From Thiocapsa marina 5811 (GTDB lineage Bacteria > Pseudomonadota > Gammaproteobacteria > Chromatiales > Chromatiaceae), in contig NZ_AFWV01000003.1 of assembly GCF_000223985.1 (NCBI RefSeq), positions 353,434 through 417,433 on the forward strand: 64,000 nucleotides of DNA. Direction: 5' to 3'. The notes under the pieces are model-generated. The model was given only the letters and a program-made list of their open reading frames with translations. It was not told where the DNA came from and searched no databases. Each line of letters begins with the position of its first letter. Positions within the stretch are counted from its first letter, which is position 1. Below are positions 36,396-49,125 of the stretch, one piece after another. A program made the translations under genes and the position numbers.

Positions 36396-37838
36396 TCAGT
36401 CTTTCGTCAGGAGCTTGTGCTCGCCGACCCGCATGATTTTCAAGATATTCGTTTGGCCTTCGACCCCCGAGCGATCGCCCTTGGTGATGATCACCAGGTC
36501 GCCGTCGCGGACCGTCCCGCGTCGCATCAGCTCCTCGATGACCTCGCGATTCACCTCGTGGATGTCCGTGCTGGACACGTCGAAGCTTACCGGATAGACG
36601 CCGCGAAAAACCCGGACTTTTCTTCGGGTTGGGGCGGATCGCGTAATGGCGTAGATCGGGATCCCGGAGCGTATGCGCGACATCCATTTCACGGTCGAGC
36701 CGGTTTCGGTCAAGGCAGCGATCGCCTTCACGCCAAGGTGATTGGCCGTGTACATGGCAGCCATGGCGATCGCCTCGTCGACGCGACCGAAGACCGAATC
36801 GATGCGGTGTCCCGAGCGCGTGACATGCTTTTCCGCTTCCAGACAGATGCGGTCCAGCGCCTCCACCACCTTGGCCGGGTTCTTCCCGATCGAGCTCTCG
36901 GCCGAGAGCATGACCGCATCCGTGCCGTCGAGCACCGCATTGGCGACATCGAAGACCTCCGCCCGGGTCGGGATCGGGTTTTCGATCATGGACTGCATCA
37001 TCTGCGTCGCGGTGATGACGACGCTGTTGAGCTCGCGGGCGCGGCTGATCAGATTCTTCTGAGCCGCCGGAAGCTCCGCGTCGCCGATCTCCACGCCCAG
37101 ATCACCGCGCGCGACCATGATGACATCGGCGGCATTGATGATGTCGTCGATGGCGCGCAGCGACTCGGCGCGCTCGATCTTGGCGACGATGCCGCCGTGA
37201 CCGCCGGCCTCGTGGAAGAGCTCGCGCGCAAGCCGGACATCGTCGCCGTTGCGCACGAAGGACACCGCGAGATAGTCCGCGTCGATCTCGGCCGCGAAAC
37301 GGATGTCTTCCTGGTCCTTCTCGGTCAAGGCGGGTGCCGATAGACCGCCGCCCTTCTTGTTGATGCCCTTGTTGTTGGACAGGGCGCCGCCGACGACGAC
37401 CTTGCAGTTGATCCGTCCTCCGTCGACGGCTTCCACCCAGAGCTCGATCGCTCCGTCGTCGAGCAGGAGCGTGTCGCCGTGGCGGACATCGTCGACCAGC
37501 TCGGGGTAGGTGGTCCCGACCCGATTGCGGTCACCGGCGTGCAGAGGACAGTCGGCGTCGATAGCAAAGTGCTCGCCGCGCTCGAGCCGAATCGGCCCGT
37601 CGGCGAACTTGCCGATGCGGATCTTTGGCCCCTGCAGATCCATGAGGATCGCGATCTCGCGCCCGGCAGCGGCCGCGCGCTCGCGGATCGCCTCCGCACG
37701 CTCGCGATGACGGTCGTGGGTGTCATGGGACAGGTTGAGGCGAACCACGTCCACCCCGGCGGCGATGATCTCGTCCATCACCGATACGGGGTCGGTCGCG
37801 GGGCCGAGCGTGGCGACGATCTTGGTGCGTCTTGGCAT
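36396..37838 (-). CDS. pyk: Pyruvate kinase
   Basis: A 480-residue enzyme converting phosphoenolpyruvate and ADP into pyruvate and ATP. It begins with the family's [14 protein letters not shown], followed by [29 protein letters not shown], the active-site block [17 protein letters not shown] with its lysine, [32 protein letters not shown] (metal and phosphate ligands) and [15 protein letters not shown]. It lies between pgk and fba on the same strand, separated from pgk by a GGCCGGAGGC-type repeat. Allosteric type cannot be told. Confidence 0.96.
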   Translation of the reverse strand: MPRRTKIVATLGPATDPVSVMDEIIAAGVDVVRLNLSHDTHDRHRERAEAIRERAAAAGREIAILMDLQGPKIRIGKFADGPIRLERGEHFAIDADCPLHAGDRNRVGTTYPELVDDVRHGDTLLLDDGAIELWVEAVDGGRINCKVVVGGALSNNKGINKKGGGLSAPALTEKDQEDIRFAAEIDADYLAVSFVRNGDDVRLARELFHEAGGHGGIVAKIERAESLRAIDDIINAADVIMVARGDLGVEIGDAELPAAQKNLISRARELNSVVITATQMMQSMIENPIPTRAEVFDVANAVLDGTDAVMLSAESSIGKNPAKVVEALDRICLEAEKHVTRSGHRIDSVFGRVDEAIAMAAMYTANHLGVKAIAALTETGSTVKWMSRIRSGIPIYAITRSAPTRRKVRVFRGVYPVSFDVSSTDIHEVNREVIEELMRRGTVRDGDLVIITKGDRSGVEGQTNILKIMRVGEHKLLTKD

Positions 37839-37850
37839 GTTGAGCCTCCG

Positions 37851-37925
37851 GCCTCCAGCCTCCGGCCTCCAGTCCCGCCCGCCGAGCGAATCGCCGGCGG
37901 CTGGTGGCTGGAGGCCGGAGGCCGG
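37851..37925. repeat. GGCCGGAGGC-type inverted repeat between pgk and pyk
   Basis: A 75-base element with arms GCCTCCGGCCTCCAG and CTGGAGGCCGGAGGC in inverted orientation around a CCGCC-rich centre. It begins nine bases after the pgk stop on the minus strand. Related elements lie at 39227-39261 (partial), 46890-46919 (partial) and 56612-56690. Confidence 0.82.
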
Positions 37926-37934
37926 TAGCGCTGA

Positions 37935-39116
37935 TCAGTCCTTCGCCCGAGCCTCGAGCATGGCCACTGCCGGCAGCGTCTTACCCTCCAGGTATTCCAG
38001 GAAGGCGCCTCCCGCGGTGGAGATATAGGAGACCTTGTCGTAGATGTCGTACTTCTGGATCGCCGCGATGGTGTCGCCGCCGCCCGCCAGGCTGAAGCCC
38101 GGTGCCTCGGCGATGGCCATCGAGACCGTCTTGGTGCCGCCGCCGAACTGATCGAACTCGAACACCCCGACCGGGCCGTTCCAGACGATGGTCCCCGCCT
38201 TGGCGATGACCTCGGCGAGCTCTTGGGCCGACTTGGGTCCGATGTCGAAGATCATGTCGTCTTCGGCGACGTCGGCGACGCCCTTGGTGACGGCCGGCTC
38301 GTTCTCGTCGAACTTCTTGCCGCAGACCACGTCGACCGCGATCGGTATGCTCGCGCCGCGCGCCGTCATCTTCTCCATCAGCGCCTTGGCCGTCGGAATC
38401 AGGTCATGCTCGCACAGCGACTTGCCGACCGGGTACCCGGCGGCGGCGAGGAAGGTGTTGGCGATCCCGCCGCCGACGACAAGCTGATCAACCTTCTCCG
38501 ACAAGGCCTCGAGGACGGTCAGCTTGGTCGAGACCTTGGAGCCGCCGACGATCGCGACCATCGGGCGGGCCGGAGCGGCGAGCGCCTTCTGGAGGGCGTC
38601 GAGCTCCTCGGCGAGCAGCAGTCCGGCGCAGGCGACCGGTGCCTGTTGGCCGACGCCGTGCGTGGAGGCTTGGGCGCGATGGGCGGTGCCGAAGGCGTCC
38701 ATGACGAAGACATCGCAGAGCGCGGCATACTGCTTGGCGAGGTCTGCGTTGTCCTTGCCTTCGCCCTTGTTGAAGCGGACGTTCTCCAGCAGCACCAGCT
38801 CGCCGTCGGCGAGCTCGGGGGCCTGCTCGAGATAGTCACGCACGACCCGAACCTCGCGGCCCAGCTTGGCGCCGAGTGTCTCGGCGACGGGCTTGAGCGA
38901 GTCGGCCTCGGAGAAGACGCCTTCCTCGGGTCGGCCCAGGTGCGACATCACCATCACCTTGGCGCCGGCCTTCATGCAGTGCTCGAAGGTCGGCATGGAG
39001 GCCGTGATGCGCGCATCGGAGGTGACCTTGCCGTTCTTGACCGGCACGTTGAGGTCGGAGCGGATCAGCACCCGCTTTCCGGCGAGATCCAGATCGGTGA
39101 GCTTGATGAAGGACAT
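37935..39116 (-). CDS. pgk: Phosphoglycerate kinase
   Basis: A 393-residue enzyme interconverting 1,3-bisphosphoglycerate and 3-phosphoglycerate. It begins [25 protein letters not shown] (cited in part), and shows [11 protein letters not shown], the substrate site [10 protein letters not shown], the hinge [13 protein letters not shown], and the nucleotide loop [12 protein letters not shown] use the ATG at 39114-39116, where homologues begin, rather than an upstream in-frame codon. It follows gap in the cluster, separated by a partial repeat. It serves both Calvin cycle and glycolysis. Confidence 0.97.
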   Translation of the reverse strand: MSFIKLTDLDLAGKRVLIRSDLNVPVKNGKVTSDARITASMPTFEHCMKAGAKVMVMSHLGRPEEGVFSEADSLKPVAETLGAKLGREVRVVRDYLEQAPELADGELVLLENVRFNKGEGKDNADLAKQYAALCDVFVMDAFGTAHRAQASTHGVGQQAPVACAGLLLAEELDALQKALAAPARPMVAIVGGSKVSTKLTVLEALSEKVDQLVVGGGIANTFLAAAGYPVGKSLCEHDLIPTAKALMEKMTARGASIPIAVDVVCGKKFDENEPAVTKGVADVAEDDMIFDIGPKSAQELAEVIAKAGTIVWNGPVGVFEFDQFGGGTKTVSMAIAEAPGFSLAGGGDTIAAIQKYDIYDKVSYISTAGGAFLEYLEGKTLPAVAMLEARAKD

Positions 39117-39226
39117 AGCGAAGCCTCTGTCTTGAATGAGATGGAAAGCGTTCAGGCCCAAGGTGTGCCTTGCCTGAAAACTCTCGTCGACCGTACGGCC
39201 GGTGCCGGATCTCCGGCAACCAGCCG

Positions 39227-39261
39227 TTCAGGCTGGAGGCAGGAGGCCGGCAGCTGGAGGC
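39227..39261. repeat. Partial GGCCGGAGGC-type repeat at the gap stop codon
   Basis: A 35-base fragment (GGCTGGAGGCAGGAGGCCGG and GGAGGC) lying directly against the TAA stop of gap on the minus strand. It is a shortened relative of the elements at 37851 and 56612. Confidence 0.6.
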
Positions 39262-40308
<1,047 letters not shown>

Positions 40309-40456
40309 TCAGGCATCCGGGATGCCGAAGGGTCGGGTAACCCCCGATTCGAGCCGAGACCAACATGTGATGGGTTTGCGCTCGGCACTGCTCTCGCATG
40401 TCTCGGAGGCCGGGCGGGTGAGGCCCGGCGTTCCGTCCGCGCAGTGGTCGCAAAGA

Positions 40457-42463
40457 TCAGAGCACGCCGCGAACCTTGGCGACCAGATTCTCGACCGTGA
40501 ACCCGAACTCCTTGAAGAGCGGGCCGGCAGGCGCCGACTCGCCGAAGCGGTCGACACCGAGGATCGCGCCCTGGTGACCGACATACTTCCACCAGCCGTC
40601 CGTGACCGCGGCCTCGACCGCAACGCGGGCGGTCACGGTCTTGGGCAGAACCGATTCGCGATAGGCGGCATCCTGCGCGTCGAAGGTGTCGGTCGAGGGC
40701 ATGGACACGACGCGGATCGCCTTGTCCGACATCGCCTCGGCCGCCTTCATGGCCAGCTCGACCTCGGAGCCCGTAGCGATGATGATCGCATCCGGGGTGC
40801 CGGCACAGTCGCGCAGGATGTAGCCGCCGCGTGCGACGGCAGCGAGCTGCTCGGACGTGCGGTTCATGTGCGCGAGGTTCTGACGCGAGAAGATGAGACA
40901 GCTCGGGCCGTCGCGCCGCTCGATGGCGAGCTTCCAGGACACGGCGGATTCGACTGCATCGCACGGACGCCAAACACTCATGTTCGGGATCATGCGCAGG
41001 GTCGGGATCTGCTCGACCGGCTGATGGGTCGGGCCGTCCTCGCCCAGGCCGATGGAGTCGTGGGTGTAGACGAAGATCGACTGGATCTTCATGAGTGCGG
41101 CCATGCGCAGTGCGTTGCGCGCATACTCGGAGAACATCAGGAAGGTGGCGCCGTAAGGCACGAAACCGCCGTGCAGTGCGATGCCGTTCATGATGGCCGA
41201 CATGCCGAACTCGCGCACGCCGTAATAGACATAGTTGCCGGGCGCGTCACCCTTGCCGATACCCTTGCAGCCCTTCCACAGGGTTAGGTTGGAGCCGGCG
41301 AGGTCTGCCGAGCCGCCGAGCAGCTCGGGCAACAGCGGGCCGAAGCCGTTGAGCGCGTTCTGCGAGGCCTTGCGCGAGGCGATGGTCTCGCCTTTTTCAA
41401 CCACGGCGGCGATAAAGGCGTCCGACTGCGCGGCCCAGTCGCTCGGCAGATCGCCGGCCATGCGACGCTTGAATTCGGCGGCCTCGGTCGGGAATTGCGA
41501 GGCGTAGGCGGCAAAGCGGTCGTTCCAAGCGGACTCGGCCGCGGCGCCGCGCTCCTTGGCGTCCCAACCCTGATAGACCGCGTCCGGGATGACGAAGGGC
41601 GGATGGTTCCAGCCCAGCGCCTCGCGGGTCAAGGCGATCTCGTCCTCGCCGAGCGCGGCACCATGACACTCTTCCTTGCCCTGCTTGTTCGGCGATCCGT
41701 AACCGATGATGGTCTGGCAGCAGATCAGGCTCGGACGGTCGGTGATCTCGCGGGCGGTCTCGATGGCGGCCTTCACGGCCTCCGGGTCATGGCCATCGAC
41801 CTTGGGGATGACGTGCCAGCCGTAGGCCTCGAACCGCTTCGGCGTGTTGTCGAGGAACCATGCCGGCGTGTCGCCGTGGCCGCGAACCTCGCCGTCGATG
41901 GAAATGTTGTTGTCGTCGTAGACCGCGATCAGCTTGCCCAGACCCAAGGCGCCGGCCAGCGAGCAGGCCTCGTGCGAGATCCCTTCCATCAGACAGCCGT
42001 CGCCGAGGAAGACATAGGTGAAGTGGTCGACGATGTCGTGGCCCGGCTTATTGAATTGTGCGGCGAGTGCCTTCTCGGCCAGCGCCATCCCGACCGCGTT
42101 GGTGATGCCTTGTCCGAGCGGACCCGTCGTGGTTTCCACGCCCGGGGCGTAACCGTACTCGGGATGCCCGGGTGTCTTGGAGTGGAGTTGACGGAACTGC
42201 TTGAGGTCCTCGATCCCGAGCTCATATCCGGTGAGATGAAGCAGGGCGTAGATCAACATCGAGCCGTGGCCGTTCGACAACACGAAGCGGTCCCGGTCGG
42301 GCCAGCTCGGGTTTGTCGGGTTGTGCGTCATGAAGTCGTTCCAGAGCACCTCGGCGATATCGGCCATGCCCATCGGCGCGCCCGGGTGACCCGAATTGGC
42401 TTTCTGGACCGCATCCATCGCGAGCGCTCGTACGGCATTGGCAAGATCTTTACGTGAGGACAT
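40457..42463 (-). CDS. tkt: Transketolase
   Basis: A 668-residue thiamine-diphosphate enzyme that moves two-carbon units in the Calvin and pentose phosphate cycles. Motifs: [26 protein letters not shown] (cited in part), the ThDP and metal block [35 protein letters not shown], and [21 protein letters not shown] of the pyrimidine domain with its histidine. AGGAGG lies five bases before the ATG at 42461-42463. It is the first gene of the minus-strand carbon cluster; the 193-base space to gap has no further gene. Confidence 0.97.
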   Translation of the reverse strand: MSSRKDLANAVRALAMDAVQKANSGHPGAPMGMADIAEVLWNDFMTHNPTNPSWPDRDRFVLSNGHGSMLIYALLHLTGYELGIEDLKQFRQLHSKTPGHPEYGYAPGVETTTGPLGQGITNAVGMALAEKALAAQFNKPGHDIVDHFTYVFLGDGCLMEGISHEACSLAGALGLGKLIAVYDDNNISIDGEVRGHGDTPAWFLDNTPKRFEAYGWHVIPKVDGHDPEAVKAAIETAREITDRPSLICCQTIIGYGSPNKQGKEECHGAALGEDEIALTREALGWNHPPFVIPDAVYQGWDAKERGAAAESAWNDRFAAYASQFPTEAAEFKRRMAGDLPSDWAAQSDAFIAAVVEKGETIASRKASQNALNGFGPLLPELLGGSADLAGSNLTLWKGCKGIGKGDAPGNYVYYGVREFGMSAIMNGIALHGGFVPYGATFLMFSEYARNALRMAALMKIQSIFVYTHDSIGLGEDGPTHQPVEQIPTLRMIPNMSVWRPCDAVESAVSWKLAIERRDGPSCLIFSRQNLAHMNRTSEQLAAVARGGYILRDCAGTPDAIIIATGSEVELAMKAAEAMSDKAIRVVSMPSTDTFDAQDAAYRESVLPKTVTARVAVEAAVTDGWWKYVGHQGAILGVDRFGESAPAGPLFKEFGFTVENLVAKVRGVL

Positions 42464-42823
42464 CAGTCCCTCCTAAGTTCAAAAGCAATGGTCAGTCGGT
42501 CAAGCGTGCCGCGAGTCGCGACCGCCGACCGGGTAGGGGGCGCGCGCATATCGGGAGGTGGCACGACGTCGGTATGCAGTGTGCAGGGCTAGCGGCCGAA
42601 GCGATCACGGCTAGGCTCGGCGAGATCTCGCTTGCGCGAACGAGTTGGCCGGATCGAAACCCTTGTTCGTAGGCCCGTTATTGTGGACGAAGAGTGTCGA
42701 CCCGAAAATCAAAACAAACTTATACCGTCAAAAAGGAAGTTATTAGTTCCTAATATTAAGAATTGCGCGCGGAAATGGCCAGTATTTTCGTAAGGATCGA
42801 CGATTTCGCGCTCGTCTCGACGG
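42464..42823 (-). promoter_or_regulatory. Upstream region of the carbon cluster with an A+T-rich operator-like palindrome
   Basis: This 360-base intergenic region lies between tkt and the upstream redoxin gene. Most of it is G+C rich, but 42700-42770 is sharply A+T rich and contains the inverted repeat ATTAG-TTC-CTAAT at 42742-42754, resembling a LysR-type (CbbR-like) half-site pair. It is likely to hold the promoter of the cluster; the regulator is inferred, not seen. Confidence 0.4.
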
Positions 42824-43381
42824 TCACGCTGTCTTCCATTTGATCGAGCAGCCGATGCTGGGGATCTGCCGGTCGGGACCGGTTCCGGTCCGAGCAACCT
42901 CTTGCATCGCCTCGAAAAGATCACGTCTTGCATCCTCCGGAGCCGTCTCCTTGCGGCTCGCATCGAGGCGGCCTCGGTACTGCAGTTCGAGCGCGGCGTT
43001 GTATCCGAAGAAGTCCGGCGTGCAGATCGCCCCGTAGGCCTTGGCGACGGCTTGGGTCTCGTCGAGCAGGTAGGGAAACGGGAAGCGGAGCTCGTCTGCG
43101 ACCTGTCGCATCGTCTCGAAGGAGTCTTCCGGGTAGTCGTGCGGATCGTTTGACATGACGGCAACGCAGCCGATTCCGATGTCGGTGAGCTCGCGGGTAT
43201 CTCTGACGATGCGCTCCCGAATCGCTTTGACGTAGGGGCAATGGTTGCAGATAAACATCACGAGCAAACCGCGCTCGCCCGCGCAGTCGTCGCGCGTCCA
43301 GATCTTGCCGTCGGTGCCGGGGAGGGCGAAATCCGGCGCAGGACGCCCGAAGTCGCAAACGGGGGGTTGGAGCGAAGCCAT
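42824..43381 (-). CDS. Redoxin/thioredoxin-family protein (AhpC/TSA-like)
   Basis: A 185-residue cytoplasmic protein with no signal peptide. It has the AhpC/TSA fold opening [18 protein letters not shown] and the motif [13 protein letters not shown] near residue 45, where a CxxC-like pair is replaced by NHCPYVK with a single cysteine followed by proline, as in a family of thioredoxin-like proteins often annotated only as thioredoxin family protein. The later [21 protein letters not shown] contains the cis-proline region. It diverges from metK, about 208 bases apart. Peroxidase or thiol-transfer activity is possible, not proven. Confidence 0.82.
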   Translation of the reverse strand: MASLQPPVCDFGRPAPDFALPGTDGKIWTRDDCAGERGLLVMFICNHCPYVKAIRERIVRDTRELTDIGIGCVAVMSNDPHDYPEDSFETMRQVADELRFPFPYLLDETQAVAKAYGAICTPDFFGYNAALELQYRGRLDASRKETAPEDARRDLFEAMQEVARTGTGPDRQIPSIGCSIKWKTA

Positions 43382-43589
43382 CGAGGATCTCCGAGTAAAC
43401 GCCCGGGTCGAATCGGACGTAACCGCATGTTACCGGAAGGCCGTCGGTTTCAAAATCCCTCGCGGCGATGCGATTGCGCCGAAAGGGCATCCGCAGACCG
43501 GTGGGCCGGTTTTGCGGTTTCCTCTCGAATCGCTATCATATCCTATCCAGACACGCACCCCTTGGCGCAAAAGGCAGGCCAACGTACCT

Positions 43590-44780
<1,191 letters not shown>

Positions 44781-45029
44781 GCTCAAAGGCAAAAGGACAA
44801 AGGTTAACAAGGCTAAAGGAGAAAGGTTAAAGGGGGGTGAAGGGCGGATGGGGGTTTGCGGCCGATTGATGTCGGTCGAGTCCCGCGTCCTTCCGGCCGA
44901 ATCGAGCGGTGCCCTTGCCCTAGCGCCGATCGTCCCTGATCTACCGCCCCACGACCGACACCCGGCGAATCGAATTTTCACCCTTAACCCTTAACCCTTC
45001 ACCTCAATACCTTTCACCTCAACACCTCG
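44781..45029. repeat. Intergenic AAAGG-rich inverted arms between metK and ahcY
   Basis: From 44781 to about 44843 the plus strand is a run of AAAGG-like repeats (AAAGGTTAAAGGGGGGTGAA). From about 44980 to 45028 it is the complementary type (CCCTTAACCCTTCACCTC). The arms are imperfectly inverted repeats about 140 bases apart. No gene was recognised between them. They end directly before the riboswitch. Confidence 0.55.
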
Positions 45030-45112
45030 CCACCGAGGAGCGTTGCGACCCGGACCATCGGAGTCCGGGCCAGGCTCGGCGGCGGGGTCGACACGACAAC
45101 GGCGCTCACTCA
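45030..45112 (+). promoter_or_regulatory. S-adenosylhomocysteine (SAH) riboswitch
   Basis: The conserved SAH aptamer core is visible: CCGAGGAGCGTTGCGAC at 45033-45049, a hairpin formed by CCCGGAC and GTCCGGG, then CCAGGCTCGG, and finally AACGGCGCTCAC near 45098-45109, whose GCGCTC pairs back to GAGCG. It lies 24 bases before ahcY, the usual gene for this class. SAH binding is expected to raise expression of the enzyme that removes it. Confidence 0.93.
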
Positions 45113-45135
45113 CGTTTCATCAGGAGCTGATAACC

Positions 45136-46538
<1,403 letters not shown>

Positions 46539-46542
<4 letters not shown>

Positions 46543-46629
46543 ACCGCGCTCGTTGTTTTGATCCAGCGAGGTTTGCGGGTTTCGCGGCCTCGCGGGCACT
46601 TTGAGGCGTTGGAGTCGGCGCGGTTTAAG
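46539..46629. repeat. TTAAACCGCG inverted-repeat element at the ahcY stop codon
   Basis: A 91-base element with ends TTAAACCGCG and CGCGGTTTAAG and the subterminal motif TTGGAGTCGGCGCGG related to the other copies. The TAA of the left end is the ahcY stop codon. Confidence 0.85.
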
Positions 46630-46736
46630 TCTTTGAGACAGGGGCTTGGATCGCGTCCGCTTCAGCCGCTTCGGGTTTGTCCCCGGTGGATCGCCGAGAA
46701 CAATTGCGTATAGCGCTGTTTACGCCTTGAACTGCT

Positions 46737-46761
46737 CGTGACACCGCTCTGCGGTGTCACG
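46737..46761. other. Perfect 11-bp hairpin between ahcY and metF
   Basis: CGTGACACCGC and GCGGTGTCACG flank a three-base loop, giving a perfect 25-base palindrome. There is no T run on either side, so it is not a typical terminator. It could be an operator for a dimeric regulator or an RNA processing or stabilising element. Confidence 0.7.
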
Positions 46762-46889
46762 TCTCTGTCGGGCGCTCCGCGCCACGTGCGCCGATTGCCC
46801 ATTGGCGTTCGTGGCCCGTCGCGGTGCTGTCCGTCTCCACCCATTCGCCGCCGGATCGAAGCCACTGACCGCGCTGTCGTTCAACGCGC

Positions 46890-46919
46890 GGGAGGCGAGA
46901 GGCCGGAGGCCGGAGGCTT
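46890..46919. repeat. Partial GGCCGGAGGC-type repeat before metF
   Basis: A short run of GGAGGC and GGCCGGAGGC units ends seven bases before the metF start codon, so part of it overlaps the ribosome-binding region. It is a fragment of the family seen at 37851 and 56612. Confidence 0.6.
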
Positions 46920-46926
46920 TTGAGCC

Positions 46927-47790
46927 ATGCCGCCCGTATCACAACAACCCCCGACCTACAGCGTCGAGCTCTTCCCGCCCAAGACCCCTGAAGGCATGGA
47001 GAAGCTCAAGCGCGAGATCGCACAGCTCAACAGCGTCTCGCCGGGCTACTTCTCGGTGACCTACGGGGCCGGAGGGTCGACGCGCGAGCGTACCTTCGAG
47101 ACCGTCGACTGGCTGCGCGGCCACGCCATCGAGACCGCCCCGCACATTGCCTGTGTGGGTTCGGCGCGGGCCGAGATCCGCGAGATCGTCGGTCGTTACC
47201 GAGAGCAGGGAATCCGACGCCTGGTGGCCTTGCGCGGCGACCTTCCCTCCGGCATGGGCGGCGGCACCGGCGGTGATTTCCGTTACGCCAACGAGCTGGT
47301 GTCCTTCATCCGCGAAGAATTCGGGGACACCTTCAAGATCGAGGTCGCGGCCTATCCCGAGTATCACCCGCAATCCGGGAGCCCCGAGCGCGATCTCGCC
47401 AACTTCAAGCGCAAGGTCGAGGCCGGTGCGGATGCCGCCATCACCCAGTATTTCTACAACCCGGATGCCTACTTCGCCTTCATCGAGAGTTGCGACCGGG
47501 TCGGGGTCACCTTGCCGATCATCCCCGGCATCATGCCCATCACCAATTACACGCAGCTCGCGCGCTTCTCCGACGCCTGCGGTGCCGAGATCCCGCGTTG
47601 GGTGCGGCGTCGACTCGAAGGCTACGGCGACGACGTGGAGAGTCTGCGTGACTTCGGACACGAGGTCGTGCTCAACCTCTGCCGTCGCCTGATCGACGGC
47701 GGTGCGCCGGGACTCCATTTCTACACGATGAATCAGTCGGGTCCGACACTGCGGTTGTGGAGGGATCTCGCGCTTCCGCTCCCCGCCTGA
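46927..47790 (+). CDS. metF: 5,10-methylenetetrahydrofolate reductase
   Basis: A 287-residue FAD-dependent TIM-barrel enzyme that makes methyl-tetrahydrofolate for methionine synthesis. It starts with the family's YSVELFPPKTPEGMEKL and contains VTYGAGGSTRERTFE, PHIACVGSARAEI, LVALRGDLPSG and ADAAITQYFYN, then IIPGIMPITNYTQLARFSD and GAPGLHFYTMNQ near the end. Size fits the bacterial form without regulatory domain. It completes the activated methyl cycle after metK and ahcY on the same strand. Confidence 0.96.
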   Translation: MPPVSQQPPTYSVELFPPKTPEGMEKLKREIAQLNSVSPGYFSVTYGAGGSTRERTFETVDWLRGHAIETAPHIACVGSARAEIREIVGRYREQGIRRLVALRGDLPSGMGGGTGGDFRYANELVSFIREEFGDTFKIEVAAYPEYHPQSGSPERDLANFKRKVEAGADAAITQYFYNPDAYFAFIESCDRVGVTLPIIPGIMPITNYTQLARFSDACGAEIPRWVRRRLEGYGDDVESLRDFGHEVVLNLCRRLIDGGAPGLHFYTMNQSGPTLRLWRDLALPLPA

Positions 47791-48391
47791 ATTCGACCCA
47801 AGCGAAGGGAAGCGCGCGGGGAGGCGTGGGGGCTCCGCGCCGCCTCGTCCTTGTGCCGTCCGGACGAGCGCGGTTTTAACCAACGTAATAAATAAGGTTT
47901 GTCGTGCGGGCTCCTCTCGCGATCCCGGCCTTGCGATGAGTCCTTTTCGTGACGGAAGCTACTGTTTAAGCTCGGAAGCCGTCTCCGGTGGCGGCGCGCG
48001 TTCGTCGTTGCCGGGACTTCACGACAGCGTCCGACGGCACTGCCCGGTGCCGTTTAAGACGTTGCGTCTGCACGGCATCGACGCCTATACTCGACCTGCT
48101 TCTACCGGTAACGAGCGGCCCGGGCTTCTCCGCAGGGTTTAGCCGTTACTCCGATGGGCCGTCGAGCCCGCAACCTCCCCTTCTGCCCGGATTTGTGCAA
48201 CACGGCAAACCGCGCCGGTCGGCTGTTTGCGCTTACATACGGCTCACTTCGGAGCTTGGCCCGACCCCGGCAGGGGTCGGCCGCAGGCTCCACATCAAGC
48301 CCGCAGTCGGAGGCAACACGATCCTCGGCTTCGGAGACCCCATTGCGGGCACGCCCGCGCTCAACGTTTCCTGATCAGAGGTAGGACGAAT
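47791..48391 (+). other. Long upstream region of the sulfur globule protein gene
   Basis: About 600 bases with no recognised gene. It contains a perfect 8-bp stem with four-base loop at 48261-48280 (CCGACCCC-GGCA-GGGGTCGG), single ends of the CGCGGTTTTAA type near 47871 and GTGCCGTTTAAG near 48048, and just before the gene a strong ribosome site GAGGTAGGA. The promoter of sgp and any long leader RNA would lie here. Confidence 0.5.
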
Positions 48392-48799
48392 ATGAATAAA
48401 ACGATTAAGTTTGCAGGACTCGCAGCCGTTGTCGCTCTGGCCGGTGCCTCCTTCTCGGCCAGCGCCTGGTGGGGTGGCCCGGGTTACGGCGGCGGTGGCC
48501 CCGGCTACGGCAGCGGCATGATGGACAACTTCGGCGACATGTTCGGTGACGGCACCGGCGACTTCAACATGAACATGAGCGGAAGCGGTCGCTCCTACGG
48601 GCGTGGTCAGGGCCGTGGCTATGGTCGCGGTTACGGCTACGGCGAGCAGTACGGCTACGGTGCGCCTTACGGCTACGGTGCTCCCTACGGCTACGGTGCG
48701 CCTGGCTATGGCGCTCCCTACGGCGCGCCCGGTTACGGTGCACCTTACGGCGGCGGAATGCCCGCCCCGATGGCACCTCAGGCTGCTCCCGCACAATAA
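48392..48799 (+). CDS. sgp: Sulfur globule envelope protein
   Basis: A 135-residue secreted structural protein. Residues 1-25 are a signal peptide ([20 protein letters not shown]). The mature part begins with [17 protein letters not shown], then [24 protein letters not shown], cited here in parts, and ends in tandem [13 protein letters not shown] repeats and a proline/alanine tail. This composition (glycine, tyrosine, asparagine, methionine, no cysteine) and the MMDNFGD...[10 protein letters not shown] segment are typical of the Sgp proteins that coat periplasmic sulfur globules in purple sulfur bacteria such as Allochromatium. I cannot say which of the Sgp paralogues it is. The gene stands alone with a long leader region. 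Confidence 0.9.
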   Translation: MNKTIKFAGLAAVVALAGASFSASAWWGGPGYGGGGPGYGSGMMDNFGDMFGDGTGDFNMNMSGSGRSYGRGQGRGYGRGYGYGEQYGYGAPYGYGAPYGYGAPGYGAPYGAPGYGAPYGGGMPAPMAPQAAPAQ

Positions 48800-49125
48800 G
48801 GACGAGCTCGTCGTCTAGGGGCCTCGGCGCAGGCCGAGAGCCCCGAGCCGACTCGGATACAGGGACGTATCCAACCCACCTCCCGCGTGTCCTGTCCCCG
48901 TATGCTCTCGGTCTTCTCGACCGGTTCGCGCTCCGAACATTCCTCGCCCCTCTGCATTGCTCGCTCTCGCTGTTTTGAACCGACCACGCACGCGTGCGTC
49001 GTCCGATTCCTGTCGCCCCGAGATATCTCTTCCTGATCTGCTCTCCACATCGCCGGCATTTATGGTGATAATTGAGAAACACCGGGTCCGATCGGGCATC
49101 CGGGCACATCACGGCGAGGCTCGGC
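48800..49125. other. Intergenic region after sgp
   Basis: About 325 bases without a recognised gene. A short palindrome GACGAGCTCGTC follows the sgp stop at once (48803-48814), but no T run follows, so terminator function is uncertain. An upstream extension of the next gene's frame has poor character. Confidence 0.45.

Larger units (their letters stand above)
46630..46926. other. Intergenic region between ahcY and metF
   Basis: No gene was recognised here. It holds a perfect hairpin (46737-46761) and a partial GGCCGGAGGC-type repeat (46890-46919) just before metF. The metF promoter, or a processing site if the genes are cotranscribed, would be here. Confidence 0.5.

Noticed and set aside
43382..43589. 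A possible AdoMet riboswitch before metK
   Set aside because: No SAM-I, SAM-II or SAM-IV core sequence could be found; only the SAH riboswitch before ahcY is convincing.
46890..46919. A separate regulatory G-rich (quadruplex-like) element before metF
   Set aside because: The G runs are only two bases long and match the GGCCGGAGGC repeat family, which explains them better.
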